A stretch of DNA of 64,000 bases from Theropithecus gelada (Eukaryota; Chordata; Mammalia; Primates; Cercopithecidae), in NCBI RefSeq assembly GCF_003255815.1, contig NC_037682.1:2272167-2336166 (forward strand), read 5' to 3'. A program made the position numbers and the translations under genes. Shown here in pieces: positions 43,421-55,929 of this stretch. Position 1 is the stretch's first letter; each line of letters opens with the position of its first letter. Under the pieces are notes generated by a model. That model saw only the letters and a program-made list of their open reading frames with translations. It was not told the DNA's origin and did no database searches.

Positions 43421-44149
43421 CCTTTCTGCCCATGAGCTCACGGGTTCTGGCCCTCGGGCAGTTTCGAGGTCCCCATGTCACCGCCTCCCCACACCCTGGT
43501 TCCAGGAGAGGATAGGGGAACAGGCCCTTTTTAAGCTTCTCCCTGCCCCAGGGTTGGAGAGAACTTCAGCCCCCTCTGATGACACCTCGGGGGCCCCAGA
43601 CCCTTCGAGAGGCCACTCTGGTGCCTCCATTGTGAAGCCTTGGCTTTGAGGCTGGGCTCAGCAGCTCTTGGAGGACAAATGAGGTCCCTCCTCACTTGCC
43701 AGCTAGTAAGGCAGCTGGGCTGGCACAGGATGAGAGTGAGCTACAGAGTGTTCTAGAGGGAGGCTGGGCCCTCCTTAAGCTGGCTCAGGATGGTAGGGAG
43801 GGGCAGTCTTCATCACAAATGGGTGGCAGGCGGCTCAGCACACAAGGCACTCCCCAAGCCTCTGCAGGCATGAGTGGCAGTGGGCCGTGTTCCCTCTGCC
43901 CTGCCCTGTGCCCCTGCCCCATGCCCCTGCGCCGTCTCCTCCACTCCAGGAGAGCCCAAGGGAGCCAGCGCTGCCCTGGTGGAGGTTTTCTCTCTCCAGC
44001 AGGTCCCCTGGCAAGGAGGGCTCCAAGCTTCAGAGTGAATACTCAGACCCCCGCTACCGCACCGTGGAGAGCGAGCGGGTGGGGGAAGACGCAGGGGGCT
44101 GGGAGAGCTGTGGCACAAGCAGGGCGAGTAAGATGGAGCAGGAGGGAGG
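43421..44149. other. unique GC-rich non-coding DNA
   Basis: No repeat or exon recognised. Confidence 0.5.
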
Positions 44150-44313
44150 CCAATCAACCCAGCCAGCTCTGGAGCCACCTGGAACACTCAAAGGGGACGT
44201 CTTTCTGTCCCCAGGAGCCCCACTTTAGGACCGTGGTCTGGGCTGACTCCCTGGCCCGCAAGACCCCAGGTTGCTCACTTAGCCCAAACTCCCACCCATG
44301 CCACTCACCGCCC
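44150..44313. repeat. 164-bp dispersed duplication, copy 2
   Basis: Direct copy of 31,357-31,520, with about one mismatch per ten bases by eye and no large indel. The flanks are unrelated. Confidence 0.85.
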
Positions 44314-45754
44314 TCTCAGCCAGCCTACTTGGCTGGCTTCCGAAAAGGTCTGGGGCTTGCTCTGTGTCCTCCGGGGGAGACACCCTGGTCAGTGCTTCCC
44401 GGGCCTGAAAACATGCCTGGCTTGTTTTCTTCCTGGGACGGTGAGAAATGGGCGCAGGGTTTGGAGAGGCTGCCAAACTGCTCCAGCCCCAGGGTTTGGG
44501 GGTCAGCACCAGTGCCTGGATGCCCAGGTGCTCTGAAGACAGGTTACCCAGGCTGACTTGAGCTCCCAAAAGCAGAGCTGGCACTACCCAACCGCCCCGG
44601 GGCAGAGCCCCTGCCAAGCCCCAGAGCTGTCCCCAGTCCACACCTGGTGAGGTGTGGACAGAGACCAGAAGGCCTCCCTGAGCTAGTGGCTACCAGCTCT
44701 GCCTGCTTGGAGTTGGGGCTGGGAGAGACAGGGGCCAGCGAGCACAGAAAAGCTAAAGTCTGGCTAAATCCTGTCGGCTCAGGCGAGTTCTGTTTGACCA
44801 CAGGCCTTTGACCTGGGGTCAGCAGTCTTCCCCTCCAACCTGGAGCTCAAGGGTGAGCTTCAGCCTGGATGGGGGTATTGGGGGCTTGGAGGGTCCTGAA
44901 CGCTCAGAGCTGGGTGCCAGACGGGAGTGCTGGCCAGCCCTTGGGAGCAGTGGTCCAGAGGCAGCGGGCTCTGCCTGCAGAGAGCTTGCAGTCTCCCTGG
45001 GCAAACACCAGGCAGGCCCGAAAAGCATGTGTGACTGAGCTGTGCCAGGATGGCAAGCCGGGAGTGTGTGCTCCTTGGGGAGCGGGGCCCAGGTTTGGGC
45101 TCCAGGGCTGCCTCTTGGCTGGATACCCAGCTTCATATTTGGCTCAGCACAGCAAGGAGGGGCTGGGGGTCTCAGGCAGTCAGGGTTCCAGTCTCAGCCC
45201 TGGCACCACTGCCCCCGGGCGCAGGCCCAGCACAAGGACAGGCACAGGCCACAGCACTGGTGGTGCCCGGAGGAGGGTGTGTATGTGGCTAGCGGCTGTA
45301 GGCATCCTGGGGGCTACCAGGTCTCTTGCCTCACCCTCCCCTTCAAGGCAGCATGGAGGTTTGGGATTCAACCTTCACCCATTTCCGAATCCTTCCGGGG
45401 CTCCCCTGGCAGCCCCTGTTGCTCCACACTATGCCAGGCCCCAGGTGGGGAGAGCTCCCACCTGTCCAGGGCTGTGGTGTGGGGCTGTGGGGGGTGGCGC
45501 TGGGTGGGGCATAGCCTGCTGCTTTGAGGGACGCTGACCTTTGAACTGAGGAGGTTCCTGAGCCTTCAGCAGGGGAGGGGCACAAGGTCACAGCCCCCTT
45601 GACCTGCCCGAGCAGGTGACAGCCAGGTCTGGAGGGGCAGGCAGGAGAGGAGGATGGCGCAGGGTTCAGCCCAGCATCTCATCTGAAGGCCTCAGGGTCA
45701 GAGGCAGGGCCCCTGGGGCCGCACCAGCTCCCTTGAGCGCCAGAAGCCCAGGAA
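44314..45754. other. unique GC-rich non-coding DNA
   Basis: No repeat or exon recognised. Confidence 0.5.
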
Positions 45755-45813
45755 CACGCAGTGCCCAGACGCTTCACCAGGAATACACGGTGCCCAGACA
45801 CTTCACCAGGAAG
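45755..45813. repeat. 2-copy 30-bp tandem duplication
   Basis: CAGTGCCCAGACGCTTCACC and CGGTGCCCAGACACTTCACC repeat side by side, each followed by AGGAA. An AATAAA at 45,949-45,954 follows within 150 bp, but no exon is visible. Confidence 0.85.
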
Positions 45814-45980
45814 CAGGGGCCTTGCCCAGAGGTGTCCGGGCCGGGGTTCCCCTGGTGGCTGCTGAAACGGCCCACTATGTCCGCATCTGCGCCCCAGCAG
45901 GGCATCCACACCCGTGTCTGCCTGCGTCCGCTCCTGAAAAGCTGTGTCAATAAAAGCCCATTTGCAATGCACCAGGATGC

Positions 45981-46116
45981 CAGGAGGCTCTCCAGGTGGC
46001 CAAGGGGCTCTCCGGGTGTCCAGGGGGCTCTCCAGGTGGCCAGGGGGCTCTCCAGGTGGCCAGGGGGCCCTCCAGGTGGCCAGGGGTTTTTTCAGGGGTC
46101 TCTCCAGGTGGCCTCA
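45981..46116. repeat. 20-bp minisatellite, about 6 copies
   Basis: CTCTCCAGGTGGCCAGGGGG units follow each other, with TCCAGGTGGC (or variant) at 45,991, 46,011, 46,031, 46,051 and 46,071 and a broken copy at 46,103. The 20-bp step rotates the frame, so the ORFs here are artefacts. Confidence 0.95.
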
Positions 46117-49100
46117 GGGGACCCTTTTGTGAAATGGCTCATGATCTACTAGGATTTCTTCATGTGGGACCCCTTTGCCTTTGACCGAGGCCCACAGACC
46201 CTGGGCAAGTGGACAGCTGGGGGGAATGTGGGTGGGTTTGGGAAGCTTTGGTTTGAGCAGAGGGGCTGGGGACCCTTCTGAAGCTAGGAAGGCCAGCTCA
46301 GCAGAAAGCGCTGGCTGAGGTGGTGAAGGGAGCCCTGGCCAAGGGGCTCTTGGCAGAGTGGTGGGCGGGCGCTGTGAGGCCTGCTGGCCGCAGCCACAGA
46401 GCAGGCGGCGGGCCGGGGCCTGGGAGTGATAAATGGCTTCCCCAGGAGCCAGGCGGCTCTGCCAGGGTCTTCTCAGTCCTCTGAATTCAGTCTTGTTGAC
46501 CCTGAGGCCCAGTAGGGCCCCTTCGAACAGGGCTGCTTTGTGGCTGAGGTGGGGGTGTTGCTTGCAGTGGGGTTTGTACGTGCAGGGCTGGCATGGGGGG
46601 CACAGGGAGTGTCGAGGAGGCCCTGCCAGCCCAGGGGGAAGCTCAGTTGTTGGAACTAACGGCAGCAGCTGGACTCTGGTGCCCACAGGCCCTGGGCTGG
46701 GAGTTTGGAGGGTACAGCAAGCCCCCCGTGTTGAGGTTCAGCTCAAAAACTGGACTTGGCCAGCTCAGCGTTCACCGCCCTGTGTGCTCATCAGGGAGCA
46801 TTCCCTGGGCTCCTGGGTGCCTGCACAGTGAGGTACCCACAGGCAGCCCTGCCTCTTCTGGCTGTGGCTCCTCTGTGTCATGGGGGCAACACCATCCCAG
46901 TCGCTGAGGCTCAAGCCCAGGAGATGGTATTGAGAGAAGAACATGGCCCAACACCTCCAATGCGTCCTGCCTGCCATGGGTGCTCTGCCTATGCACCTCC
47001 AGGGAACCCCACAAGGAGGAGGCTTGAGGTGAGAGGCCTCTCAGCCACCAGAACGTCACTGGTCCTTGCCCCCAGTCTACCCAGCCCATCCCTGCTCCTC
47101 CACCTGCCCGGCCCACCACACTGTCCTAGGAAACCCTCATGCAGCACCTAAGAGAGGCTTTGGGCAGGCTGGCTTCCCCCACACACTTCGGGGTCGTCTT
47201 GCCCTTCTCCTGCCTCCTTAGAAAGTCCTCCTGGTCCCTTTGGCCCTGGGATATGTCCCATACCGGTCTCTGCTGCCCAAAGGCCCCATGTCTTGGTTCT
47301 CAGGGCTAAAGCCAGTGTCCCTGGTGGCCTGTCCCAAGGAGGACCCATCTGCTGACAAGGCCAGGTGGGGACCCAGAGCCGTGGGTTGTAAACCGCTGAT
47401 AGCATGGCTGCCCCAAAGCCCTTCTCCTCCGGGCTTGCTGGTGGACCAGGGCCTCAGGGCCCCCCACACAGTGCCCTCACACCAGAGTGGAAGGAGGCTC
47501 CCAGCTCCCGGCGTGGCTGGCATTCGGGCAGGCTGGCTGCCTGCGTCTTTGGCTCCCCGGGGCCCTTTGGCACCTGCAGGCCTGGGAAGAAGCGGGCTGG
47601 ACCTGCTGCACAGACTCTTGGATTTCGCAGGCCCCGCACCTCTTTCTAAGAACCCCTCAGAACCTGCGGGAAGAGAAGGCTCGGGAGGAGTGGACGGGGC
47701 CTCGATGGCTCAACAGGTCGGGCTTGGGGGAAGGCAGAGAGGCCTCTCGCTCTGTGCCAAACTCAGCCTCGGCTGCCTAGAAATGAGTTTCCAGGGACCC
47801 CAAGCTCTGGTTCTGGGCGCAGGGTCTCCAAACCGTGCCTCAGTGTGGTGCCCGCAGACACTACCTCTGCAGGGAGTGCTTCTTCCTGTGCCCCCTTGCT
47901 GGGCCCTGCAGCCCGAGTGGGCCCTCTGAGCTGGGGCAGCCCGGCTGGGATTAGAGGAAGAGGAAAAAGTGACGATGGCAGTGGGAGGCAGAGTGGCTTC
48001 ACACACACCTCCACCGTGCCTCAACAAGTGTTTATCTGCCAGAGCCACGGACTGGCCTTGGGGACCGCTAGGAACCATGCGTAGATCTCAGTGTAGCCGC
48101 CCCCACCCCAGCCTGACTTAGACCTGGGTGCCTTGGAGCTCCCTGGAGCCTGCCTGCCGGGTTAGGAGGCCTGCGAGGACTCGGGGAAATCGGGGCTCAG
48201 GCTCACAGCCCTGGGCAGGGGAGCTGGGCCCTTCAGCGAGCCCCAGCAGGCCAAGAGACACCGAAGGGGACACTCAGGGATGCAAGAGGGCCCACAGCCT
48301 CTGCCCACTGGGGGTTCTGCCGACTAAGATGTGGGCTGCAGTCCCGACAGCCTGATGGCCCAGGTGGACACAGGAGGGGTGAGTGTGGCCCACCAGGGTG
48401 CCACCACCACTTTCCCCGGCCAAAGTACGTGGACCATGCCAGGAAGACCTCTGTGCTGTCTCTCCTCTCACCTTGTGGCCACCAGGACAGGTGAACAGAG
48501 CCCATCCATCAGGGGCCCTGCGCTCGCACGAGACATCCCACAGACCAGGAGCACCTCGGAAAGCGGGTTTGAGAGGGGCCCAGAAGGTGGAGGAGAGAAG
48601 AACAGCTGTAGCCCACAGCCAGCAGACTAGGGTGGGCCATGCCCGAGTTCGGTGGGGATTGTCACGCATGTGTGGCTGGGAGTAGCTGGGGTCTTGGGTA
48701 GCCCTGTGCGTCCAAAGTACTTCCACGCCTCTGAGGTCAGTGAGCAGGGTTTCCACCACCCCGGGGCCCAGGGGGAAACTGAGGCCCGTCGGGCTTGAGG
48801 ATGGACCTTGCTCCAGGCCCATGGGGGCAAGATTTCTGTGTGCAAAGCCCAGCCACTACCTTCACAGACAACGTCGTGGGCTCCCTGGGGGCAGCACCAG
48901 CAGGGTGGGTGTGGGATTTGCTCCACATCCCCTGGGGCCCTCATGGGGCAGAGGATGGGGTGGTGAGTGGGCGCACGTGCACTTTGCAATGAGGCCTGCC
49001 CTGTTCACAGCCTGGTGCTGGGGTGGGGCCTGAGGTGGGAAAGCACATGAGGGTTTTCCCACCTATGCACTGTCCTCTCCTGAGTGGCAACAAGGTGGAA

Positions 49101-52100
49101 GGAAAAGCCCAGAGCCGTGCTCCCTTGGGCAGCAGGTCCTCCGGACGGCACTCGGGTGCTGCTTGCGCAGTGATGAGGTGGGGACAGCATGGCCCCAGTG
49201 GCCTGCGCAGGGAGGGCCAGCACCGGCACGGGAATCTGTTGACCTCAGGAGGTGCCAGGGCTGGAGCAGCACTGGGGAGTGCCATGTGCCGTGTGTGCTG
49301 AGCCATTTGGACTTGTGAGGCTCTGGCCTTGGAGTCTGGGGGCCGACACTGGCCCTGGTGAGTCTCAGAGTCCGTCTTGCTGGGACAGTCTGTGATTCGC
49401 TGCCTCACTCGTCTGTGGCTGGGCCCTCTCCACACCTACCCCGCTGCCAAAGCCCCATCAAGCGCCGCCTTCTCCAGGAAGCCAGTTCATCGGCGCCAGC
49501 AACATCTTCCTTGTCCAAGGCTGGGCACTGACGTGTGACCCTCGCTGTGGGGTCTAGAGCCCCCCTCTCATTTTGTGGGTGAGGGGCACAGCTGGGCTTC
49601 CAGCTCCCTGATGAGGGGAACCTGGGCAGGGTCTCCTGAGGGGCTGTGGAGGGTCCTCTATGGGACAGCAGTGCATGGGCAGCCGTGAAGGGCCCCTCTC
49701 GTCTTGGGGCAGCTGTAGGGGAGAGGCCAGCCATGTCATGAAAACACAGGGAAGCATCGTGTGGGGCTTTGCAACCAGGCCGGGAGCTGCTGTCTACGGG
49801 GCCGCTGGTGGGGCCCTCGCCTGTGTCTGGGGCCTTGCTTCGGTGGCAGTCCGGGAACGGTGCTGTCTCTGGTCGCCAGCCTGGCACCCCAGGCCTCCCT
49901 TCCTTCCTGCCTGAAGCCTCTGGGAGCCCCCCAGCTCCTGCCTCCCTCCAGCTGGCTCTGGCCCTAGTGTTCCAGGACCCGGCCCTGCCCTGCCCTGCTG
50001 AAGCCTCTGCTTTCTGTCTGTGCCTTCCTCCTCCAGCTGAAGCACAGGCTCCAGCACCCCCTCCCACCCTCTGCCGCAGGCGGGGATGTGTCTAAGTTGC
50101 CTGGCACCCCCCCCAATACTTCCTACAGCCCTTAGTCCCCTGGCTTCTCAGAGAACATGGCCATGGCCTGTACCAGGGTTCTACACACAGTCAGGCCTCA
50201 TCGAAGCAGCGGGGTCCCCAGCCAGCTCAGAGGCATCCCAGCATCCTCTCTGTCCCAGTCTCCCACCCCATCCCGCCTGCATTCCCTCAGTGCACTCCCC
50301 CCCAAGCCCAGTCCCTCTGTCCCGCTGCAAGCTGCTCACAGCAGGACACGCAAACCTCAGCCTAACCCCGGATTCCAGGCTGTAGGCTGTCCGCTGGCTG
50401 CAGAGATAAATCGAGGAAGCCTCCCCCGGCCCTGGCCCAGGCCAGCCCCCTGCAGTGGGCAGGCAAGGGAAAGGAGAGACCCCAGAGGCCTGTTTGCTGT
50501 CCCAGCTGGGCTCACTGCACGCCCCTTCCTCTGCCCCAGCCCTGGCCCCGGCAGATCTGAGGACACAGCTCTCTCTGCTCAGAGGCTGTTCCATGGGAGC
50601 CTCTGAGTCCGGGGGGAGGGAGGATGCCGACAGGGAGCTGCTCTTCTGGGAAGGGGAGGCGGCTTCCAACGCCCAGCTGCTCAGGGTGGGACCCAGGGGA
50701 CCCCTGGGGAGGCTCCAGGATATGCCCCCAGCCCCACCAAAGCCGTCTGCACGCTCCATGCTCCAGCATCCCAACCCCCATCAGCCTGGCCTGGGGGCTC
50801 GTCCTGACTCGAACCGTCCCATCATCAGCTTCTCTAGAAGGGTCCTTGGTGACAGGACGATTGAACCCCCTCCTTTTCTGAAGGGCAACCAAAGACCCCT
50901 TCGGGGAGAAGGGGGTTGTACAACCCCAGCCAGGAGGTGGGCAGCTTCGCCGTGCTCCCCCTGCCTTCAAGGCCGCCTCCACACTTCCCCATCGGAATTC
51001 CTCCTGTTCCTCATGGCACCTTGCTGGTGGGGGGCCCTCACTGCAGTCCGACCCCTCGCCGCAGGTGGGTGAGTTGGGGATGGCCTCTGCAGCCTGTACC
51101 TCCACCAGACCAGATGCCTGCAGTGCCCAGCAGCCCTGGTCCCTGTGTGCCCCTACTTCAATCTGCTGTCCTGTGAGGCCTGCCTCTGGCCTCAGGTTGC
51201 TCATAAAGCCTTCCTTACCCATTGGGCCTGACAGCCAGCTGCAGGTGGGAGGTCAGGAGTCTGGGAACCCTCCTAGGGCGTCCTTGTGACAGAGGCCTGG
51301 AGTGCTGGGAGCCTCGGGGCCAGGCCAGGCTGCAGGGAGGCAGGTGGCTGGGCAGGACTCCTTCCCAGCAGCTTCTGTCAGTGGCACAAGGCTTCCGGCT
51401 GCCCAGGCTCCAAAGGGAGGGCCTCAGCTCATTGCAAAGGGTGCTGCAGCCTAGGGGGCCTTGGAGACCCCTTCTCTCCGGGGTTCTGGCCTTGGGGACT
51501 CATGCGCTAAGGGCTGAGGCCCCAGGCTCTGTCTCCAGTTGGGCCAGGGGTGGCACCCTGTGGCCCCCAATACCCGTAGCAAGTGTGGGAGCCAGGGCCA
51601 GGGCTGGGGGCTATCGGGTCCCAGGCTGCAGCTGGAGTTGGAGGCCTCTGTGACCAGGCTGGGAGCTCAGCACAAGCCCAGACTTGGGACTCCCTTTGGA
51701 GCCCAGACGGCCGGTGCCTCTCTCCACCAAGTGACGGGTCTCGGGGGGTCTCGGATTCGAAGGACCCCGTCATCTGGGATGAGGGTCTCCACGCGTTAGA
51801 AAGGAGGCAGGGGTGAGGAGCTCGGCAGCCCCTCCCTGCTGCCAGGGAGATGAAATCAGTTCTGGAAAGATCCACCCCCTCCTCAGGCCCTGGGAATACG
51901 CAGACAATGGCTGGAAGGAAGGGCCCAGCTTTGCAGGTGGTAAGAGGGGGCTGGGGGCGCTTCCCACCTTCGCCCCCCACCCCAGAAGCCCCACCTCAGT
52001 GGTCAAATGGGTGTCATGCTATCCACTGACCTCACGGGGGCGCAGGAGACAACAAAATTTCAGCCAGTTCAAGGGAAGGTCCCTTTGTGGTTGGATCCTC

Positions 52101-54369
52101 TGGACTGAGTGGCTTAGTGGGGGCTGAGCGGGGACTCCCCAGTTGTCTCTCAAAGACAAGCCATGCTGCCTGACCCCACTCACCTGCCACCCTGAACAAT
52201 GTCCCCTGACCTTGCAGCCCCTCTTGCCTCTGTCCTCCTCCCTAGGCCGCTCTCCCTTCTCCTCTCCTCTTCCTCCCTCCCTCTCCTCCAGCCAGGCAGG
52301 AGGGAATGAGCCCAGGCCCACCCCAGACCAGGCTGGGGCCTGAGGCTCCCTGGGGGCTGTGGGGGCGGGAGGAAGGAGCCTGCAGCGGGTGCTGAGGGGC
52401 CACAGGTCCCAGGCAGCCGAGGAGAGTGAGCAGCTCTGGGAAGGGCCTGGGAGCCAGGTGTGGTCCCTGCCCAGGAGCTTGGGAGAGGTGGCTGAGGGCT
52501 CCAAAACCGGGCAGAGGCCCTGGATGGGAGTGGGCTGGGGAGAGGAGATGAAGAATTGAGGCACCGAGGGGCCAGGGACAGGCAGAGGGCAGCCCAGGGG
52601 CTTGGGTGGGGGATTCCAGGGACATTGAGGAGGCGGGAGGGGGAGGGAGAGGGGAAGAGACCCAGCTTCAGGCAGGAGCAGTGAGGGATGTGCTGAGGGC
52701 CCCACTGCCAGAGCCAGACTTCTGAGGGTCAGCAGGGGTACTCTTCACAGGGGACCAAGGGGAGCTATCCAGGAGTAGCCAGAAAGATAGACTCAGGGTC
52801 GGCTGCAGGAGGCGCTCTCCTGGGTCTGAAGCTGATAGTGCAAGGAGAAGAGACATAACCGTCCCCTCCAGTACTAGGGAGCCATGGAAGGTTGCTGAGC
52901 AAGGGCAAGCCTGCCAGAAGCTGGATGGGAAAGTGGACGGTCCCTCCTGACCCCCACCCCCACCCCCCAGCTCCACCAAGGAGGCCCACGCCCAGGCCTG
53001 GCCAGCTCCCAGAGTCCTGGGCTGTTGGGGTGGGGGCCGCTCACTCCCCCTCCTGGGCTTGTCAGACACAGCTGAGCCGCGTGCATCTTTCAGCAGTTTC
53101 CAAGTTTATAAGCAAATGTTCTTCCTCCTGGCACTGGTTTGGTTCTGGGCCCAGAGGAGACATTCCTACGGGGGTCTTCCCAGCATAACCTGGAGGCTAC
53201 AGGGCTGGCCTGTGTTGGGTGGGGCAGCACGGGATGGAGGGCTTCTTCTCCCTTCCAGCCTGGATGTTGGGACTCTGGGCAGAGAGAAACTCTGGCAGGG
53301 GGTGGCAGCTGTGGGGAGAAGGAGGGAGGCTCAGCTGCCAGCATTCCAAACAAGCTGGGAAAGAGTTGAGCGGACGACCCCAGCATCTGAGAAGGGTGAG
53401 CGGCTGGTCCTTCTCTGGGCACCGGGGAGCCATGGAAGGCTGCACAGCAGGAGGTGGGGAGTCCCAGGTCGAGGAGCTTTAAGGGCCTGGGCCAGAGAGG
53501 GTTCCCCGAGGGCTTGGCCCACCCCAGCCCTACCACCGTATCTGAGATCCCCCAGCGGCCCATCTTAATAGCTTCCTCCCTTCTCAAAAGGCCAGTCCTG
53601 AAGCAGATGTACACCTGTAACCCAATAAACCCCGGCTGGTGGCAGCCCCTTGACATGGGAGCGGCGTTCCTCGGCCTCTGCCATCGTGCACCCCCACCCT
53701 GCAGGGAGGGCACAGCAGAGAGAAACTGAGACCCGGAGGACTGCAGCTGGCCACTGCTGGGCCAGGCCGACACTCACGACCGTGGGCCCTCAAGACACCT
53801 CCCGATCCTATCCCCGGGGTAAGGAGCATGCCTTGTTTCCCTCATGCTCTTCCTCTCCTAGGCCTCAGTTTCCCCGTTTGTTCTCAGCTCCTGGTCAGCT
53901 GGGAGGTGCCATGCTGTGATCTCAGCACTGCGTGGAACTGAGAATCCCCAAGAGGAGCACTCCCGAGGCAGAGGGGCGGCATGGAGGGCACAGGGAGGAG
54001 GGTCTCCCCCGCACCATTTGGATCCCTCAGTGTCCCCAGCCTCTGCGTGTCACCCTTCCTCGAGAAGTAGATGGCTCAGGCCTGGTCCCAACGCAGCCCA
54101 GCGAGGCAGAGGGGCTTGCGTGCAGGGTCCCAGGCCTTTGCCTCTGTGCCTCTTCCCTAAGTAGGGGACTGTCTGTCAGGTGGTCCTAGAGTCTGGGAGG
54201 GTGGAGTGGGTGGGCAGGGAAGCCCAGGGAGAGTGGGCAAAGAGCAAAGGCCCCAAGAGCCAGGGGCTGGGGACCTGCAGCAGGTCGGGGGGCAGGTGGG
54301 GATCTGATGGGTGTGAGCGAGTCAGCCTGGCGGGCTTCCCTGCTGGCCACGAGGCCTGGGGACCAGGAG
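46117..54369. other. 8.2 kb of unique GC-rich non-coding DNA
   Basis: I found no exon set, tandem array or young transposon. Minor items are reversed MIR-like GGGAAACTGAGGCCC near 48,774, plus-strand GGCCTCAGTTTCCCCG near 53,861, a C run at 50,106-50,114, a pyrimidine-rich part at 52,200-52,295, and an AATAAA at 53,624-53,629 without exon context. The frames of up to about 240 codons on both strands are Pro/Gly/Arg-rich and overlap each other, as expected from GC-rich DNA. Confidence 0.5.
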
Positions 54370-54450
54370 GGGGACTTTTCGTGGAAAACGGATCAAAAGC
54401 CGGCTTATTGAATTTGCTTTTCTCTAACCTTTGCTTCCTGGCTTGTGCAA
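54370..54450. promoter_or_regulatory. candidate conserved non-coding element
   Basis: TTTTCGTGGAAAACGGATCA and GGCTTATTGAATTTGC stand out as an A/T-rich patch in GC-rich DNA. Evidence is compositional only. Confidence 0.22.
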
Positions 54451-55059
54451 CTGCCCTCCTGCGGCCTTCGCCTTTGCCTAGGGGTGACAGCCCCCAGGTT
54501 CCCGGAGCACAGGCACCTCCTGTGGCAGCTTGGGGGGCACTTGAGCCCTGGCTGTGCCGGGCTGTGGGGCAGAGGCTGCAACGCCACCACCTGCCCCGTC
54601 AATCAGCCCAGCTCCCTTCCCAGCCCCAGGCCCGGGCCAGGCGGGTGGAGGGGCCTCGTGGATTTTTTTGCTGGCTTAGCTCCTTGGGCCTGGGGCTGGA
54701 GCTGGGTGGGCCGTGTCTGTGGGCCGGGGTGGGGAGTTGTGCCTGAGGTCAGAGCCAGGCAGGGACTCACAGGTCTGTGTGTGTTTGGGGAGGTTTTAGG
54801 CAGGGCTGGTGAGGGGCCTCCATTTGCTTGCTGACTTGAACCACTTCTGAGCCTTCTGAAACAGGCAAATCTTCTTCCTCTTCTGATGGGGTTTGGCTTG
54901 TAGAAACCACCTAGAGGTGCTGGGAGCCACATATGGGGAGGCCCAAGATAGGGGGAGGCCTAGGGGCAGCAGAGAGGCCCGCCAGGGGAGAGGCCGAGGT
55001 GTGAGGAAGGCCAGGGTTGGGGCAAGTGGAACTGCAGAGATGGTTCTGGGTGAAGAACC
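54451..55059. other. unique DNA flanking the heptamer array
   Basis: GC-rich sequence ending in a sharp compositional boundary near 55,060. No gene was recognised. Confidence 0.5.
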
Positions 55060-55894
55060 ATACATTATTCTCCATACCTTATTCTCCACTTTCTATTCTT
55101 TATAGTCTGTTCTCCATACTCTGTCATCCATTCTCCATTTGAATCATCCTTTCTCCACACTCCATTCTCCATCCTCCATACACCATTCTTTATTCTCTAT
55201 ACTCCATTCTCTTTTCTCAATTCTTCACTCTCCATATAATATTCTCCATTCTCCGCACTCTATTATCCATCCTTTATACTCAATTCTCCGTTCTCATTTC
55301 TTTATGCATTACACTTCATTCTTCCTTTTCCATTCTCCATACTCCATTCCTCATACTTCATACTTTATTCTTTTCCTTTTCCCTTCATGATTCACTCTTC
55401 ATATCCATCATTGATTCTTCTTTCTGCAATTTTGTCCTCCATACTCTACTCTCCATTCTCCATTTTTTATATATCATTGTTCAGTCTCATTCTTTATGCT
55501 CCATTCTCCGTACTTCATACTTTATACACCATTTCCCATTCTCCTTTCTCCATCTGTTACTCTCCATACACCATTTGTATTCCCCATGCTTCATACTATA
55601 TTCTTTAATAGCCTTTCTCCATTCTCTATTTTCCACACACCATTTTCTATTCTCCATACTCTCTTCTCTAGCTCCTTTCTTCATTCTTCATACATTATAC
55701 TGCAATCTGTTTTCTACATATTCCATTGTTCATTCTCCATTCTCTATATTCCATTAACCCCTCCTTTTCCTTTATTCTACAATCTGCATTCAGAAAACTC
55801 CATTCTCCATTCTCCATTCTTCTGTCTTCTTTCTCCGTACCTCTTTGTCCACACACCATTTTTCATACCACATTCTCTCATTCTCAATAATCTT

Positions 55895-55929
<35 letters not shown>

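Noticed and set aside
53570..53640. A transcript end at AATAAA 53,624
   Set aside because: No upstream exon, acceptor or coding frame supports it. A single hexamer is expected by chance.
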